Positions 35,201 to 44,276 of a stretch of DNA of 64,000 nucleotides are shown here, piece after piece. Under the pieces are notes generated by a model. It was given only the letters and a program-made list of their open reading frames with translations, was not told where the DNA came from and searched no databases. The position numbers were made by a program, and so were the translations under genes. Positions within the stretch are counted from its first letter, which is position 1. Every line of letters starts with the position of its first letter. The stretch covers positions 62,001 through 126,000 of the forward strand of contig NZ_JAIQCL010000002.1 of the NCBI RefSeq assembly GCF_020023385.1, given 5' to 3'. Source of the stretch: Planococcus circulans. GTDB lineage: Bacteria > Bacillota > Bacilli > Bacillales_A > Planococcaceae.

Positions 35201-36219
35201 GAATTCCAGTTTTAATCAAACGGATCATGCTGCAACTGCTGCGTGACAAACGGACAATGGCGCTGCTGTTTTTCGCGCCGCTCATCGTTTTGACCTTAAT
35301 GTACTTCTTTTTCAACGGTGACAATGAAAACCCGCAGCTCGGCGTTGTCGGAGGTAATAGTCAACTTGTGGCCGCTTTGAAAAATGCGTCGATCGATGTC
35401 ATTTCCTACAACGAGGCTGACCAGCAAACCGTCATCACAGATGAACTCGACGGTTTACTGGAAGTGGATGAAGGGGGATTCCAAATCACGCTGGAAAATA
35501 ATGACCCAAGCACATCGAGGGCTTTATTGATGCAGATCACGCAGGCAGCAGCCATGCAAAGCGGAACTGCGGCGCCTGCCAGCATCGATGCGGAATACAT
35601 CTATGGAGATGCAGAAACCGAGTTCTTTGATGTTCTTGGTCCGATACTGGTCGGCTTTTTCGTCTTCTTTTTCGTATTTTTGATTTCTGGAATCGGTTTG
35701 CTGAAAGAGCGGGTCTCCGGAACCTTGGAGCGGTTGCTGGCAACACCGATCCGGCGCTGGGAAATCGTTTTGGCTTATCTGATCGGCTTTGGCATTTTCG
35801 CCATCATCCAAACCGTCATCGTCGTGTTCTACTCGATTCAGGTATTGGATATGGTCATGGTCGGACAGGTTTGGCATGTCATCATCGTCAACTTGATGCT
35901 GGCTTTAGTGGCATTGTCCCTCGGGATACTGCTGTCGACTTTCGCATCTTCAGAATTCCAGATGGTCCAGTTCATCCCAGTTGTCGTGGTCCCGCAAATC
36001 TTCTTCGCTGGCATCATTCCACTCGAAGGAATGGCCGATTGGCTGCAGAACATCAGCCGCATCATGCCGCTGTACTACGCGGCTGATGCCCTGAAAGCCA
36101 TCATGTACAGAGGGGAAGGGTTGACGGACGTAACCGGCAATCTGCTGGCGCTCGCCACGTTTGCAGCGGTTTTCATCTTCCTGAACATCATCGCTTTGAA
36201 GCGTTACCGCAAGCTATGA
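35197..36219 (+). CDS. ABC-2-type permease
   Basis: A 340-residue membrane subunit: TM1 about 20-40, a large extracytoplasmic domain (about 45-145), then five helices, including the conserved segment RVSGTLERLLATPIRRWEIV and the C-terminal FFAGIIPLEGMADWLQNIS. This is the YhgE/Pip-related drug or antibiotic exporter layout. It is followed by a terminator and the long repeat-filled gap. Confidence 0.87.
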   Translation: MRIPVLIKRIMLQLLRDKRTMALLFFAPLIVLTLMYFFFNGDNENPQLGVVGGNSQLVAALKNASIDVISYNEADQQTVITDELDGLLEVDEGGFQITLENNDPSTSRALLMQITQAAAMQSGTAAPASIDAEYIYGDAETEFFDVLGPILVGFFVFFFVFLISGIGLLKERVSGTLERLLATPIRRWEIVLAYLIGFGIFAIIQTVIVVFYSIQVLDMVMVGQVWHVIIVNLMLALVALSLGILLSTFASSEFQMVQFIPVVVVPQIFFAGIIPLEGMADWLQNISRIMPLYYAADALKAIMYRGEGLTDVTGNLLALATFAAVFIFLNIIALKRYRKL

Positions 36220-36223
36220 AATA

Positions 36224-36260
36224 AAACAGGGCTGTTCGCTGCCGCGGACAGCTTTTTATA
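36224..36260 (+). terminator. Terminator of the ABC-2 operon
   Basis: Imperfect GCTGTTCG / CGCGGACAGC stem followed by TTTTTATA. Confidence 0.65.
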
Positions 36261-36459
36261 TAATGAAATTTAGCTTTTGATGATTTTTTAAGCGAAAAGA
36301 GGCGGCTAAAGAAAATCAGCTATTTCGATTAGGGGAGAGCAGTTCGCGCTCTTGAACTGGTGGTATGAGGGGAGGATAGAGTCCGGCCGCATGAATATGT
36401 GTGGGGGAGGAAAAGTGTAAGATAGAGAGATGGAAAGTTGCTGTAGAGGAGTAGGAAGT

Positions 36460-36965
36460 TCATGTATAGAATGAAAACTTTCATGTAGCCATCCAATATT
36501 CATGTAAGAGTTCGAAAAGTTCATGTAGAAGGTGGAAAACTTCACTTTGAAACCATAATTCATCATGTAGCCATCCAAAACCATCATGTAGAAAGATAGA
36601 GTTCATGTAAGAATCCAAAAGATTCATGTAAGAGCCTCAGATGTTCATGTAGAAACCCGTATTTTTCAGGTAGCCATAACAAAGCCATGTAAGAACTCTC
36701 AATTTTCATGTAGAAGCTAGAAAATTTCACTTTGAAACGGCAAACTGTCATTTAGCGATTCGAACTCATCATGTAGAGAGATAGAATTCATGTAAGGATT
36801 CAAAAAGTTCATGTAGAAGCTTCAAACTCTCATGTAGCCACAACAAAAGTTCATATACCCAGACCAAATTTGTGTAAGAACGCTTAATTTTCGTGTAGCA
36901 AGGAGAAAATCTCACTTTGAAACTCCAAGCCATCATCTAGCCATCCAAAACCATCATATGGAATT
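36460..36965 (-). repeat. 21/19-bp repeat array, reverse orientation (array A1)
   Basis: Twenty-five units with the reverse-complement core TTCATGTAG. Taking the C of CATGTA (or its mutated form) as marker, it falls at 36461, 36482, 36501, 36522, 36543, 36564, 36585, 36604 and so on to 36955. The steps are only 21 or 19 bp, ordered as alternating blocks of four 21s plus a 19 (103 bp) and three 21s plus a 19 (82 bp). The variant unit TCACTTTGAAA recurs at exactly 185 bp (36541, 36726, 36911). The remainder of the 849-bp gap (36261-36459 and 36966-37068) shows no gene. Confidence 0.92.
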
Positions 36966-37068
36966 CAAAAATAAGCGCCAACAGCTACCTCTGGCAGGCT
37001 ACATTTGATAAAATTGATGTGTTGGAGAAATTTAAATAATTCACAGTATCTAAAGGAGAGAAAATAGC

Positions 37069-37353
37069 ATGAAACATTTTCTAATTGGAACAGTCATCGC
37101 TTTAATTGGCGTATTGATTGCGTATTTGATGAACGACTGGTCGTTGGTTTATATCATTAGCGGCATCGTTGCCGGCGTCGCATTGATTTGGGGCGTGTTG
37201 GCATTGGGAACTGGCAAGAACAAGTCGTCAAGAACAACAAGTTCAGAAAAGCGCCGGGAAAAGCAACAACGTGTGACGAAGATGAAAAATTGGGTATTGT
37301 TAGCTGTACCGAATATCATCGCCGTTATCGTGAACTTAGCTATGATTTCATAA
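37069..37353 (+). CDS. DUF5316 small membrane protein
   Basis: 94 residues with two N-terminal helices (FLIGTVIALIGVLIAYLM; LVYIISGIVAGVALIWGVLA), a basic Ser/Arg/Lys linker and a C-terminal hydrophobic segment (WVLLAVPNIIAVIVNLAMIS). It resembles the DUF5316 family; function unknown. AAAGGAGAG precedes the start, and it is 18 bp before the methyltransferase gene. Confidence 0.7.
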   Translation: MKHFLIGTVIALIGVLIAYLMNDWSLVYIISGIVAGVALIWGVLALGTGKNKSSRTTSSEKRREKQQRVTKMKNWVLLAVPNIIAVIVNLAMIS

Positions 37354-37371
37354 AGCGGATGGGGTGAGGAG

Positions 37372-38124
37372 TTGTTAGGGTATTACAGCAGGTTATCATC
37401 TGAAGTCTATGACCTCGATAAGCCGATCGGCAGTTCATTTGGGGACATCGAATATTATATGGAGCGGCTGGCTTCGTGCAAAGGGCGAATCCTGGAGCCG
37501 GCCTCAGGAACTGGGCGCTTGCTTGTTCCGTTACTGGAAAAAGGATATCAAGTCGACGGCTTTGATTTATCGGAGGAAATGATTGAAGTATGCCGCAGAA
37601 ACTGCAAAGAGCGGGGACTGGCACCAAAATTGTTCAACGCAAAAATGGAGTCGTTCTCGATTGATGCAAAGTACGCGGCCATCGTCATTCCAACAGGGAC
37701 ATTTCTGTTGCTCCACGAACGCGAAAAATCGCTGCAGGCGTTGCAGAATTTCTACAGCCATTTGGAGACAGGCGGCCGTTTGATCGTCGATTTGCATGTG
37801 CCTTCAAACATCGAGATCGAGAAAACTTCGACTCGAACGTGGCAGGCTGCTAACGGCGACACGCTGACTGTGGAAAGCAAGAAAATCGAAGTTGACTGGA
37901 TCCAGCAGTATTTCGTTTCGCAAGGACGTTATGAACGTTGGCGCGATGGCCGGTTGATCGAGACGGAACTCGAGCGTTATCCGATGCGCTGGTATGGCGT
38001 CGAGGAATTCAAAACCATACTTGAAGGAATCGGTTTCAACGAAATCAGCGTTTCAACAGGCTACCAATTTGGTGAGTACCCAAAAAATGCAGACTCCATT
38101 ATTACTTTTGAAGCGGTAAAATAG
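37372..38124 (+). CDS. Class I SAM-dependent methyltransferase
   Basis: A 250-residue Rossmann-fold methyltransferase: motif I ILEPASGTGRLLVPLLEKG, motif II VDGFDLSEEMIEVC, and AIVIPTGTFLLLHE. It starts with TTG behind GTGAGGAG. The substrate is unknown. It ends in a strong terminator that abuts the long stem-loop repeat array. Confidence 0.83.
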   Translation: MLGYYSRLSSEVYDLDKPIGSSFGDIEYYMERLASCKGRILEPASGTGRLLVPLLEKGYQVDGFDLSEEMIEVCRRNCKERGLAPKLFNAKMESFSIDAKYAAIVIPTGTFLLLHEREKSLQALQNFYSHLETGGRLIVDLHVPSNIEIEKTSTRTWQAANGDTLTVESKKIEVDWIQQYFVSQGRYERWRDGRLIETELERYPMRWYGVEEFKTILEGIGFNEISVSTGYQFGEYPKNADSIITFEAVK

Positions 38125-38125
38125 A

Positions 38126-38157
38126 AAAACGAGGCGGAATTCGCCTCGTTTTTTCTA
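38126..38157. terminator. Terminator after the methyltransferase
   Basis: AAAACGAGGCG / CGCCTCGTTTT with a 5-nt loop and T6. Confidence 0.93.
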
Positions 38158-38194
38158 TTGGTTAAATATGTAGTTTTCATCTCTTTGTCTAGCA

Positions 38195-39092
38195 AGCCTT
38201 AACGGCTGCCTTCGCTTTTCTCTATTGTCCAGACTCCGGGAGCAACCTCTCGAGTCGCTTCAGCCTTTCCAGCAATGACTGAAGAACGCCATTACCGGGA
38301 AGGCTTCCAGCGCTTGTCGGAGCTACACGGCTGCCTCCGCTTTTCGTATTGTCCAGACTCCGGCGCCTAGCTCTTCGGGTCATAAGCCAACCCAGCTGTG
38401 CGGCAAAGAACGCCACTCTGCTGGTCTGCCTTACCCCTGTCAGAGCTGAACAGGCGCCTCCGCTTTTCGTATTGTCCAGACTCCGGCAGCCAGCCCCTCG
38501 AGTCGCTTCAGCCGTTCCGGCAAAGGCAGAAGAACGCCATTACCGGCAAGGCTTCCAGCGCTTGTCGGAGCTAAGCGGCTGCTTCCGCTTTTCGGATTGT
38601 CCAGACTCCGGCGCCTAGCTCTTCGGGTCATAAGCCAACCCAGCTGTGCGGCAAAGAACGCCACTCTGCTGGTCTGCCTTACCCCTGTCAGAGCTGAACA
38701 GGCGCCTCCGCTTTTCGTATTGTCCAGACTCCGGCAGCCAGCCCCTCGAGTCGCTTCAGCCTTTCCGGCAATGGCAGAAGAACGCCATTACCGGCAAGGC
38801 TTCCAGCGCTTGTCGGAGCTAAGCGGCTGCGTCCGCTTTTCGTATTGTCCAGACTCCGGCGCCTAGCTCTTCGGGTCATAAGCCAACCCAGCTGTGCGGC
38901 AAAGAACGCCTCTCTGCTGGTCTGCCTTATGCCTGTCAGAGCTGAACAGGCGCCTCCGCTTTTCGGATTGTCCAGACTCCGGCGCCTAGCTCTTCGGGTC
39001 ATAAGCCAACCCAGCTGTGCGGCAAAGAACGCCACTCTGCTGGTCTGCCTTATGCCTGTCAGAGCTGAACAGGCGCCTCCGCTTTTCTCTAT
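38195..39092 (+). repeat. Tandem 123-125 bp stem-loop repeats, two alternating types
   Basis: Seven copies whose GTCCAGACTCCGG segment starts at 38227, 38351, 38474, 38599, 38722, 38847 and 38970. The types alternate: one has CTCGAGTCGCTTCAGCC and an inner CCGGCAATGGC / GCCATTACCGG stem, the other has TTCGGGTCATAAGCCAACCC. The order is b-a-b-a-b-a-a. Copies are over 90% alike by eye. Similar elements occur in many Bacillales intergenic regions (my recollection). The last copy runs into the end of the DUF1801 gene. Confidence 0.92.
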
Positions 39093-39445
39093 TTCCTATT
39101 CAATTCCACTGCATCCCAGATCAGCAGCTTCAGCTCGTCGGTCCGGATTTCGTCGGTTCGGTTCAGCCGGACATGGCGCATCTTTTTGCCGTCGCCTTCC
39201 AGGAGTTTGGATTCATCGCGAAGTTCCGCGCCGCGGTAAAAGCCGAAGTTGACGTGGCTTTTGGCGGTTTGCATATAGCACACAAGCCCTTCTTTAGCAT
39301 AGCTCGGCTTGGACCATTTGAAGCCTTCGTCCATCTCCGGATAAGCCTCAAATACCAATGTGCGCAGCTGCGCTACGATTTCCTGTGTCGGACTTTCCAG
39401 GCCTTCGATAAATTCATCTACTTGCGGATCTTTGATTGGATGCAT
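39089..39445 (-). CDS. DUF1801 (YdhG-like) protein
   Basis: A 118-residue protein of the DUF1801 fold: VDEFIEGLESPTQEIVAQLR, GFKWSKPSYAKEGLVCYM, HVNFGFYRGAELRD. Family members are variously called iron chaperone-like or YdhG; function is unproved. ATG 39445 behind AAGGGGAG is preferred to the longer ORF start at 39496. Confidence 0.78.
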   Translation of the reverse strand: MHPIKDPQVDEFIEGLESPTQEIVAQLRTLVFEAYPEMDEGFKWSKPSYAKEGLVCYMQTAKSHVNFGFYRGAELRDESKLLEGDGKKMRHVRLNRTDEIRTDELKLLIWDAVELNRK

Positions 39446-39458
39446 AGACGGACTCCCC

Positions 39459-39977
39459 TTAATTCGTTTTGGATGATACCAGTAAAAACCGTACATCTTG
39501 TTCTGTTAAGTTGAACCAATAATGCTTTTTGCGTGCATCGAACAGGGTTGACTGCTGCGGGGCGAGCTCGGTGCGTTCGCCTTCGACTTCGACAGTCAAC
39601 ACCCCATCCACAACGAATAGAAATTCATAACCGCTGTGAGCGAAGGGGTTGCCTTCTGAATCGCCCGGTTTCAAGGTCACCAGCATCGGCACGAAGTTTG
39701 CTTCGTTAATGCCTTGCGACAAATCTTTGTAATAAAACCGTTCGAGGCGTGTGGCCCAATCGATTTCGTCGGTTTCATTCGTAAAAAACAAACTGGGATC
39801 TACGTTTAAGGCATCTGCTATTTTACGCAGCGACTCCAACGTCACGCTCGACTTGCCACGCTCGACCTGCGACAGGAAGCTGATGGAGACATTGGTCTTC
39901 TCCGCCAGCTCCTTCAAGGTCATCTTCCGCTCCTTGCGAAGGCTTTTTAATGTAATCCCAATCGTTCCGTCAGACAT
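39459..39977 (-). CDS. XRE-family regulator with cupin domain
   Basis: 172 residues: an HTH_3 domain (LKSLRKERKMTLKELAEKTN; SISFLSQVERGKSSVTLESL) and a C-terminal cupin_2 effector domain (FAHSGYEFLFVVDGVLTVEV, GERTELAPQQSTLFDA). Proteins of this layout control small-molecule metabolism and transport. It is divergent from the MHS transporter gene (158-bp gap) and is the likely regulator of that operon. Confidence 0.87.
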   Translation of the reverse strand: MSDGTIGITLKSLRKERKMTLKELAEKTNVSISFLSQVERGKSSVTLESLRKIADALNVDPSLFFTNETDEIDWATRLERFYYKDLSQGINEANFVPMLVTLKPGDSEGNPFAHSGYEFLFVVDGVLTVEVEGERTELAPQQSTLFDARKKHYWFNLTEQDVRFLLVSSKTN

Positions 39978-40053
39978 GGAGAAACCCCTCTTTGCTAAAT
40001 GTTCTGCCTTCATCATACCGTAGATAGGGGAGAAATAAAATTGTGGCAGGATA

Positions 40054-40082
40054 TTGACAGAATATTGCTAACTGACTAAACT
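40054..40082 (+). promoter_or_regulatory. Putative promoter of the MHS transporter operon
   Basis: TTGACA (40054-40059), 17-bp spacer, TAAACT (40077-40082), 54 bp upstream of the start codon. Confidence 0.65.
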
Positions 40083-40135
40083 GTTGAAAGGGAGAATTAA
40101 AGTGTCACTTCAATTATTCGTAAGGGGGAAATAAG

Positions 40136-41446
40136 ATGGATAAAAAGCAAACACGCAAAGTTTTAACGGCAAGTCTCGTGGGGAGTTCAATTGAGTGGTT
40201 TGATTATTTCTTATATGGAACAATGGCGGCATTGGTGTTCAATCAATTGTTTTTCGTCAATGAAGATCCAACGGTCGGGCTGATGCTCGCTTACGCTTCT
40301 TTCGCGCTATCATTCTTTATCCGTCCATTCGGCGGCATCATCTTCAGCCATATCGGCGACCGCATCGGCCGCAAAAAGACCTTGGTCATCACTTTAAGTT
40401 TAATGGGCTTTGCCACATTTGCCATGGGGCTCCTGCCGACCTATCAGGCAATCGGCGTCGCGGCACCGATCCTGCTGATTACGCTTCGCCTGATTCAGGG
40501 TCTTGGCATCGGTGGCGAGTGGGGAGGCGCATTGTTGCTTGCGACTGAATATGCACCTCCTGAAAGACGCGGTTTTTTTGGCAGTATCCCGCAGATGGGC
40601 GTCACCATCGGAATGGTCATGGGAACTTTAGCGTTATACATCATGACCTTATTGCCGGAAGCGGCGTTTATGAGCTGGGGCTGGCGTGTTCCATTCATCT
40701 TGAGTGCGTTCCTTGTAGTCTTTGGTCTGTGGATTCGCAAAGGCATCGATGAGACACCTGAGTTCAAGGCGGTTCAGGCATCGGGGGAAATTCCGAAGTT
40801 GCCGATCGTGGATACTTTGAAATACCATTGGCGTGAAGTGTTGATTGCCATTGGTGCAAAAGTTGTCGAAACAGCGCCGTTCTATATTTTCGGAACTTTC
40901 GTGGTATCGTATGCGACCACAAACCTCGAATTCTCGAGAACAGCTACTTTGGCGGCCGTTATGATCGCGACGGTCATCACGACGATTTTGATTCCAATCA
41001 TGGGTTCATTGTCCGATCGTGTCGGCCGCAAAAAGATGTACGTCACGGGATCAGTGGCGATGGCTCTCTTCGCATTCCCTTACTTTTGGATGTTGCAACA
41101 AGGATCTGTAACCTTACTGATCGTTGCAACGATTATCGGACTTGGTATTATCTGGGCGCCGATCACCGCAGTTCTTGGCACCATGTTCTCAGAAATTTTT
41201 GACGCCAAAGTACGATACACGGGAGTGACATTAGGCTACCAGATTGGTGCAGCTTTGGCAGGAGGAACGGCGCCTTTAGTCGCCACATTCCTGCTGGCGA
41301 CATTCGATAATTCTTACGTACCGGTAGCGCTTTACATCATCTTGACAGCCGTCATTTCGTTATTGTCTATCTGGACAGTAAAGGATTTGAGCGGCAAACA
41401 AGCTCAGCCACAACCAACACTAGTAACAAAAGAAAGCCGCGTGTAA
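40136..41446 (+). CDS. MFS transporter, metabolite:H+ symporter (MHS) family
   Basis: A 436-residue 12-helix carrier. Typical MHS segments are the N-terminal GSSIEWFDYFLYGTMAALVF, the loop 2-3 motif HIGDRIGRKKTLV and GLGIGGEWGGALLLATEYAP. MHS carriers take up small organic acids or zwitterions such as shikimate, proline/betaine or ketoglutarate; the downstream cyclodeaminase-like gene hints at an amino or imino acid (inference). Confidence 0.88.
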   Translation: MDKKQTRKVLTASLVGSSIEWFDYFLYGTMAALVFNQLFFVNEDPTVGLMLAYASFALSFFIRPFGGIIFSHIGDRIGRKKTLVITLSLMGFATFAMGLLPTYQAIGVAAPILLITLRLIQGLGIGGEWGGALLLATEYAPPERRGFFGSIPQMGVTIGMVMGTLALYIMTLLPEAAFMSWGWRVPFILSAFLVVFGLWIRKGIDETPEFKAVQASGEIPKLPIVDTLKYHWREVLIAIGAKVVETAPFYIFGTFVVSYATTNLEFSRTATLAAVMIATVITTILIPIMGSLSDRVGRKKMYVTGSVAMALFAFPYFWMLQQGSVTLLIVATIIGLGIIWAPITAVLGTMFSEIFDAKVRYTGVTLGYQIGAALAGGTAPLVATFLLATFDNSYVPVALYIILTAVISLLSIWTVKDLSGKQAQPQPTLVTKESRV

Positions 41447-41461
41447 GCGGCTTATTTTTTA
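41433..41461 (+). terminator. Hairpin overlapping the MHS transporter stop codon
   Basis: AAGCCGC / GCGGCTT stem spans the stop codon, followed by ATTTTTT. It lies 12 bp before the next gene and may reduce its expression. Confidence 0.7.
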
Positions 41462-41472
41462 GGAGGCTTTAC

Positions 41473-42456
41473 ATGCTTATCATCAACGAACAGCAGATTC
41501 AGCAGCAATACCATATGGCGGATGCCATCCGTGACGTGACGGAAATGCTGCGCGCCAAGCAGCAGGGGGGGATCAACAGCCCACATCGCACCGTCCTTGA
41601 TTTTCCGGAACGGCAGGCATCAGCGCTGTACATGCCAAGTGCGGATATGGCGAATAAAATCTCAGGCGTCAAAATCGTCACCATCTTCCCGGAAAATCCG
41701 GCGCAAGGCAAGCCGACTACCCAGGGCGTCATCCTGCTATCGGACGGCGATAACGGAGAGCATGTCGCAATGATGACGGCTTCGTATTTAACCCGTTTGC
41801 GCACAGGAGCGCTCAGTGGCATCGCGACCGATCTGTTGGCACGCAAGGAAAGCCGTGTGCTGACGGTTATTGGTACAGGCGCGATGGCATTCGAGCAAGT
41901 GCTGGGTGTACTCGCTGTACGGCCGATCGAAAAAATCATCCTGGTCAACCGGACACCGGAAAAAGCGGAACGCTTCGGTGAGCGCCTCGTGGCATTCGGT
42001 GTCGAAATTCCGTATACGGTCGAAACCATCGTTTCGTCAGCGGTTCAGCAAGCAGACATCATCTGCTGCGCAACGCGGTCGAACGAGCCGGTCTTTAATG
42101 GAGAAGACTTGAAGCCGGGCACACACATCAACGGCGTCGGTTCCTATTTGCCGAGCATGCGCGAAATGGACGAAACGACCATCCTGCGGGCGAATAAAAT
42201 CGTTGCAGATGACATCGCTGGCGTCAAAGACGAAGCAGGCGAGCTGATCCACAGTGTTAACAGCGGTGCCTGGTCATTCGATCAGCTGCATGCCGAACTT
42301 GGCCAGTTGGTTGTCGGGGACGTTGCCGGACGCGAAGCCGAATCCGAAATCACTTTCTTCAAATGCGTCGGCGCCGCCTATTTTGATTTGGCCGTCGCCA
42401 AAGGCGTCTACAGTAAAGTTCAAGCGAGCGGAGCGGGAACAGAAGTCGAGTTGTAA
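41473..42456 (+). CDS. Ornithine cyclodeaminase/mu-crystallin family protein
   Basis: A 327-residue NAD(P)-binding enzyme: [20 protein letters not shown] nucleotide-binding loop, [10 protein letters not shown] near the N-terminus, and the Arg/Lys substrate site region [21 protein letters not shown]. The family includes ornithine cyclodeaminase, alanine dehydrogenase and ketimine (delta1-pyrroline/piperideine carboxylate) reductases. Together with the transporter and XRE-cupin regulator it forms a small uptake-and-catabolism unit. AGGAGGC precedes the start. Confidence 0.85.
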   Translation: MLIINEQQIQQQYHMADAIRDVTEMLRAKQQGGINSPHRTVLDFPERQASALYMPSADMANKISGVKIVTIFPENPAQGKPTTQGVILLSDGDNGEHVAMMTASYLTRLRTGALSGIATDLLARKESRVLTVIGTGAMAFEQVLGVLAVRPIEKIILVNRTPEKAERFGERLVAFGVEIPYTVETIVSSAVQQADIICCATRSNEPVFNGEDLKPGTHINGVGSYLPSMREMDETTILRANKIVADDIAGVKDEAGELIHSVNSGAWSFDQLHAELGQLVVGDVAGREAESEITFFKCVGAAYFDLAVAKGVYSKVQASGAGTEVEL

Positions 42457-42469
42457 AATTGAGTTTCAG

Positions 42470-42512
42470 GAGCATCCCGTAAGCGGCAATTTGCGCTTGC
42501 GGGATTTTTAAA
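42470..42512 (+). terminator. Terminator after the cyclodeaminase-like gene
   Basis: CATCCCGTAAGCG / GCGCTTGCGGGAT stem and T5. Confidence 0.88.
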
Positions 42513-42550
42513 GTGAAGGTTTTAGGTGTTTAGGAGAAGATTTTTGGTTT

Positions 42551-43800
42551 TTACCTGAAGATTTCGAGCTTCTACATGAATATCGCGTGGCTACATGACG
42601 AATACAGGTTTCTACAAGAGGATTCGAAGCTTCTATGTGAAGTTTACGAGTTTCTACATGAAGATTTCGAGCTCTTATACGAATGTTGCGTGGCTACATG
42701 ACGAATCCAGGTTTTTACAAGAGGATTCGAAGCTTCTATGTGAAGTTTATGAGTTTCTACCTGAAGTTTTCGAATGCTTACATGAATATCGCGTGGCTAC
42801 ATGACGAATATAGGGTTCTACAAGAGAGTTTGAAGCTTCTATGTGAAGTTTACGAGTTTCTACATGAAGATTTCGAGCTCTTATACGAATGTTGCGTGGC
42901 TACATGACGAATCCAGGTTTTTACAAGAGGATTCGAAGCTTCTATGTGAAGTTTATGAGTTTCTACCTGAAGTTTTCGAATGCTTACATGAATATCGCGT
43001 GGCTACATGACGAATATAGGTTTCTACAAGAGAGTTTGAAGCTTCTATGTGAAGTGTACGAGTTTCTACATGAAGTTTTCGAATGCTTACATGAATATCG
43101 TGTGGCTACATGACGAATACAGGTTTCTACAAGAGGATTCGAAGCTTCTATGTGAAGTTTATGAGTTTCTACCTGAAGTTTTCGAATGCTTACATGAATA
43201 TCGCGTGGCTACATGACGAATATAGGTTTCTACAAGAGAGTTTGAAGCTTCTATGTGAAGTTTACGAGTTTCTACATGAAGTTTTCGAATGCTTACATGA
43301 ATATCGTGTGGCTACATGACGAATACAGGTTTCTACAAGAGAGTTTGAGTCTCCAATGTGAAGTTTACGAGTTTCTACCTGAAGTTCTCGAATCCTTACA
43401 TGAATATCGCGTGGCTACATGACGAATACAGGTTTCTACAAGAGGATTCGAAGCTTCTATGTGAAGTTTACGAGTTTCTACATGAAGATTTCGAGCTCTT
43501 ATACGAATGTTGCGTGGCTACATGACGAATCCAGGTTTTTACAAGAGGATTCGAAGCTTCTATGTGAAGTTTATGAGTTTCTACATGAAGTTCTCGAATG
43601 CTTACATGAATATCGTGTGGCTACATGACGAATCCGGGGTTCTACATAAGAGTTTGAGTCTCCAATGTGAAGTTTACGAGTTTCTACATGAAGTTTTCAA
43701 GCTCCTACATGAACTTGATGCGGCTACATGAAAAATATGGCTTTCTACATGAGATTCAGCAACTTCTACATGAATTTTTTCCGTCTCTATGGGGATGTCC
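42551..43800 (+). repeat. 21/19-bp repeat array with 103-bp period (array A2)
   Basis: About 60 units with CTACATGAA-like cores. The marker CTACATG followed by A falls at 42591, 42694, 42797, 42900, 43003, 43106, 43209, 43312, 43415, 43518, 43621 and 43724: twelve positions exactly 103 bp apart. Each 103-bp block is four 21-bp units and one 19-bp unit (the one ending in GCGTGG or GTGTGG). Since 103 is not a multiple of 3, the short ORFs seen in it are by-products. Beyond it, 43801-44047 shows no gene I can support. Confidence 0.95.
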
Positions 43801-44047
43801 GCTACTAGTAGTTCCCACCATCCAAGTTCAAGCCCATCAAAAGAAGCAGTTCGCTTGCGCAAACTGCGTTTCACTAAGTTGTATCGCTGTCTGGTTAGAG
43901 TTTGTTCATTAGAAGAAAAAGGTGCCTGCTTCTTAGGGACAAAAACAAATTTCGTCACACTGCAATTTAATGCAAATCCACAACATTAAAGCGCATTTAT
44001 AATAAAACAAGGTTTACAAATAAATATAAAGAATTTACATGAAAAAG

Positions 44048-44276
44048 TTACTCTCTTCATGGTGTTTTTGTATAATGATGGAAAGCAGCTGCGAAATTTC
44101 AATAGTAAGCGATAAGATGCAGCTTTAGCAGCCGTACCAAACTGGCAACGAAATTGTACCCGGGGCTGGATCACGGGTAGACAAAAAAGAGTTCTATTCC
44201 ATCAACAGACTGAACAGAATCCTCGCGGAGATTAAAAACAAAGATAAAAGCAATACGCCGAAGCGCATTGCTTTTA
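44048..44276 (+). ncRNA. Candidate small RNA gene
   Basis: Promoter TTACTC (44048-44053), 17-bp spacer, TATAAT (44071-44076). A transcript from about 44083 would contain AGCTGC / GCAGCT (44087-44122) and CAGCCGTAC / GTACCCGGGGCTG (44130-44168) stems and end at the hairpin AAAAGCAATACGC / GCGCATTGCTTTT (44243-44275). That hairpin also terminates the convergent acetyltransferase gene. No ORF with a ribosome site is present. I do not recognise the RNA family. Confidence 0.4.

Noticed and set aside
36306..36587. Minus-strand ORF of 93 residues
   Set aside because: It is made of the reverse-complement repeat units and has no ribosome binding site.
38349..39252. Repeated ORFs of 89-135 residues on the plus strand
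   Set aside because: They are identical translations of the stem-loop repeats, and the last one runs antisense through the DUF1801 gene.
42551..43800. CRISPR array
   Set aside because: Units are similar along their whole length within each position of the 103-bp block, there are no unique spacers of constant size between identical repeats, and no cas gene is in the window.
42595..43912. Tandem short ORFs of 69-81 residues
   Set aside because: They arise because 21 bp is seven codons; the 19-bp unit shifts the frame every 103 bp and each ORF ends there. Ribosome binding sites are lacking.
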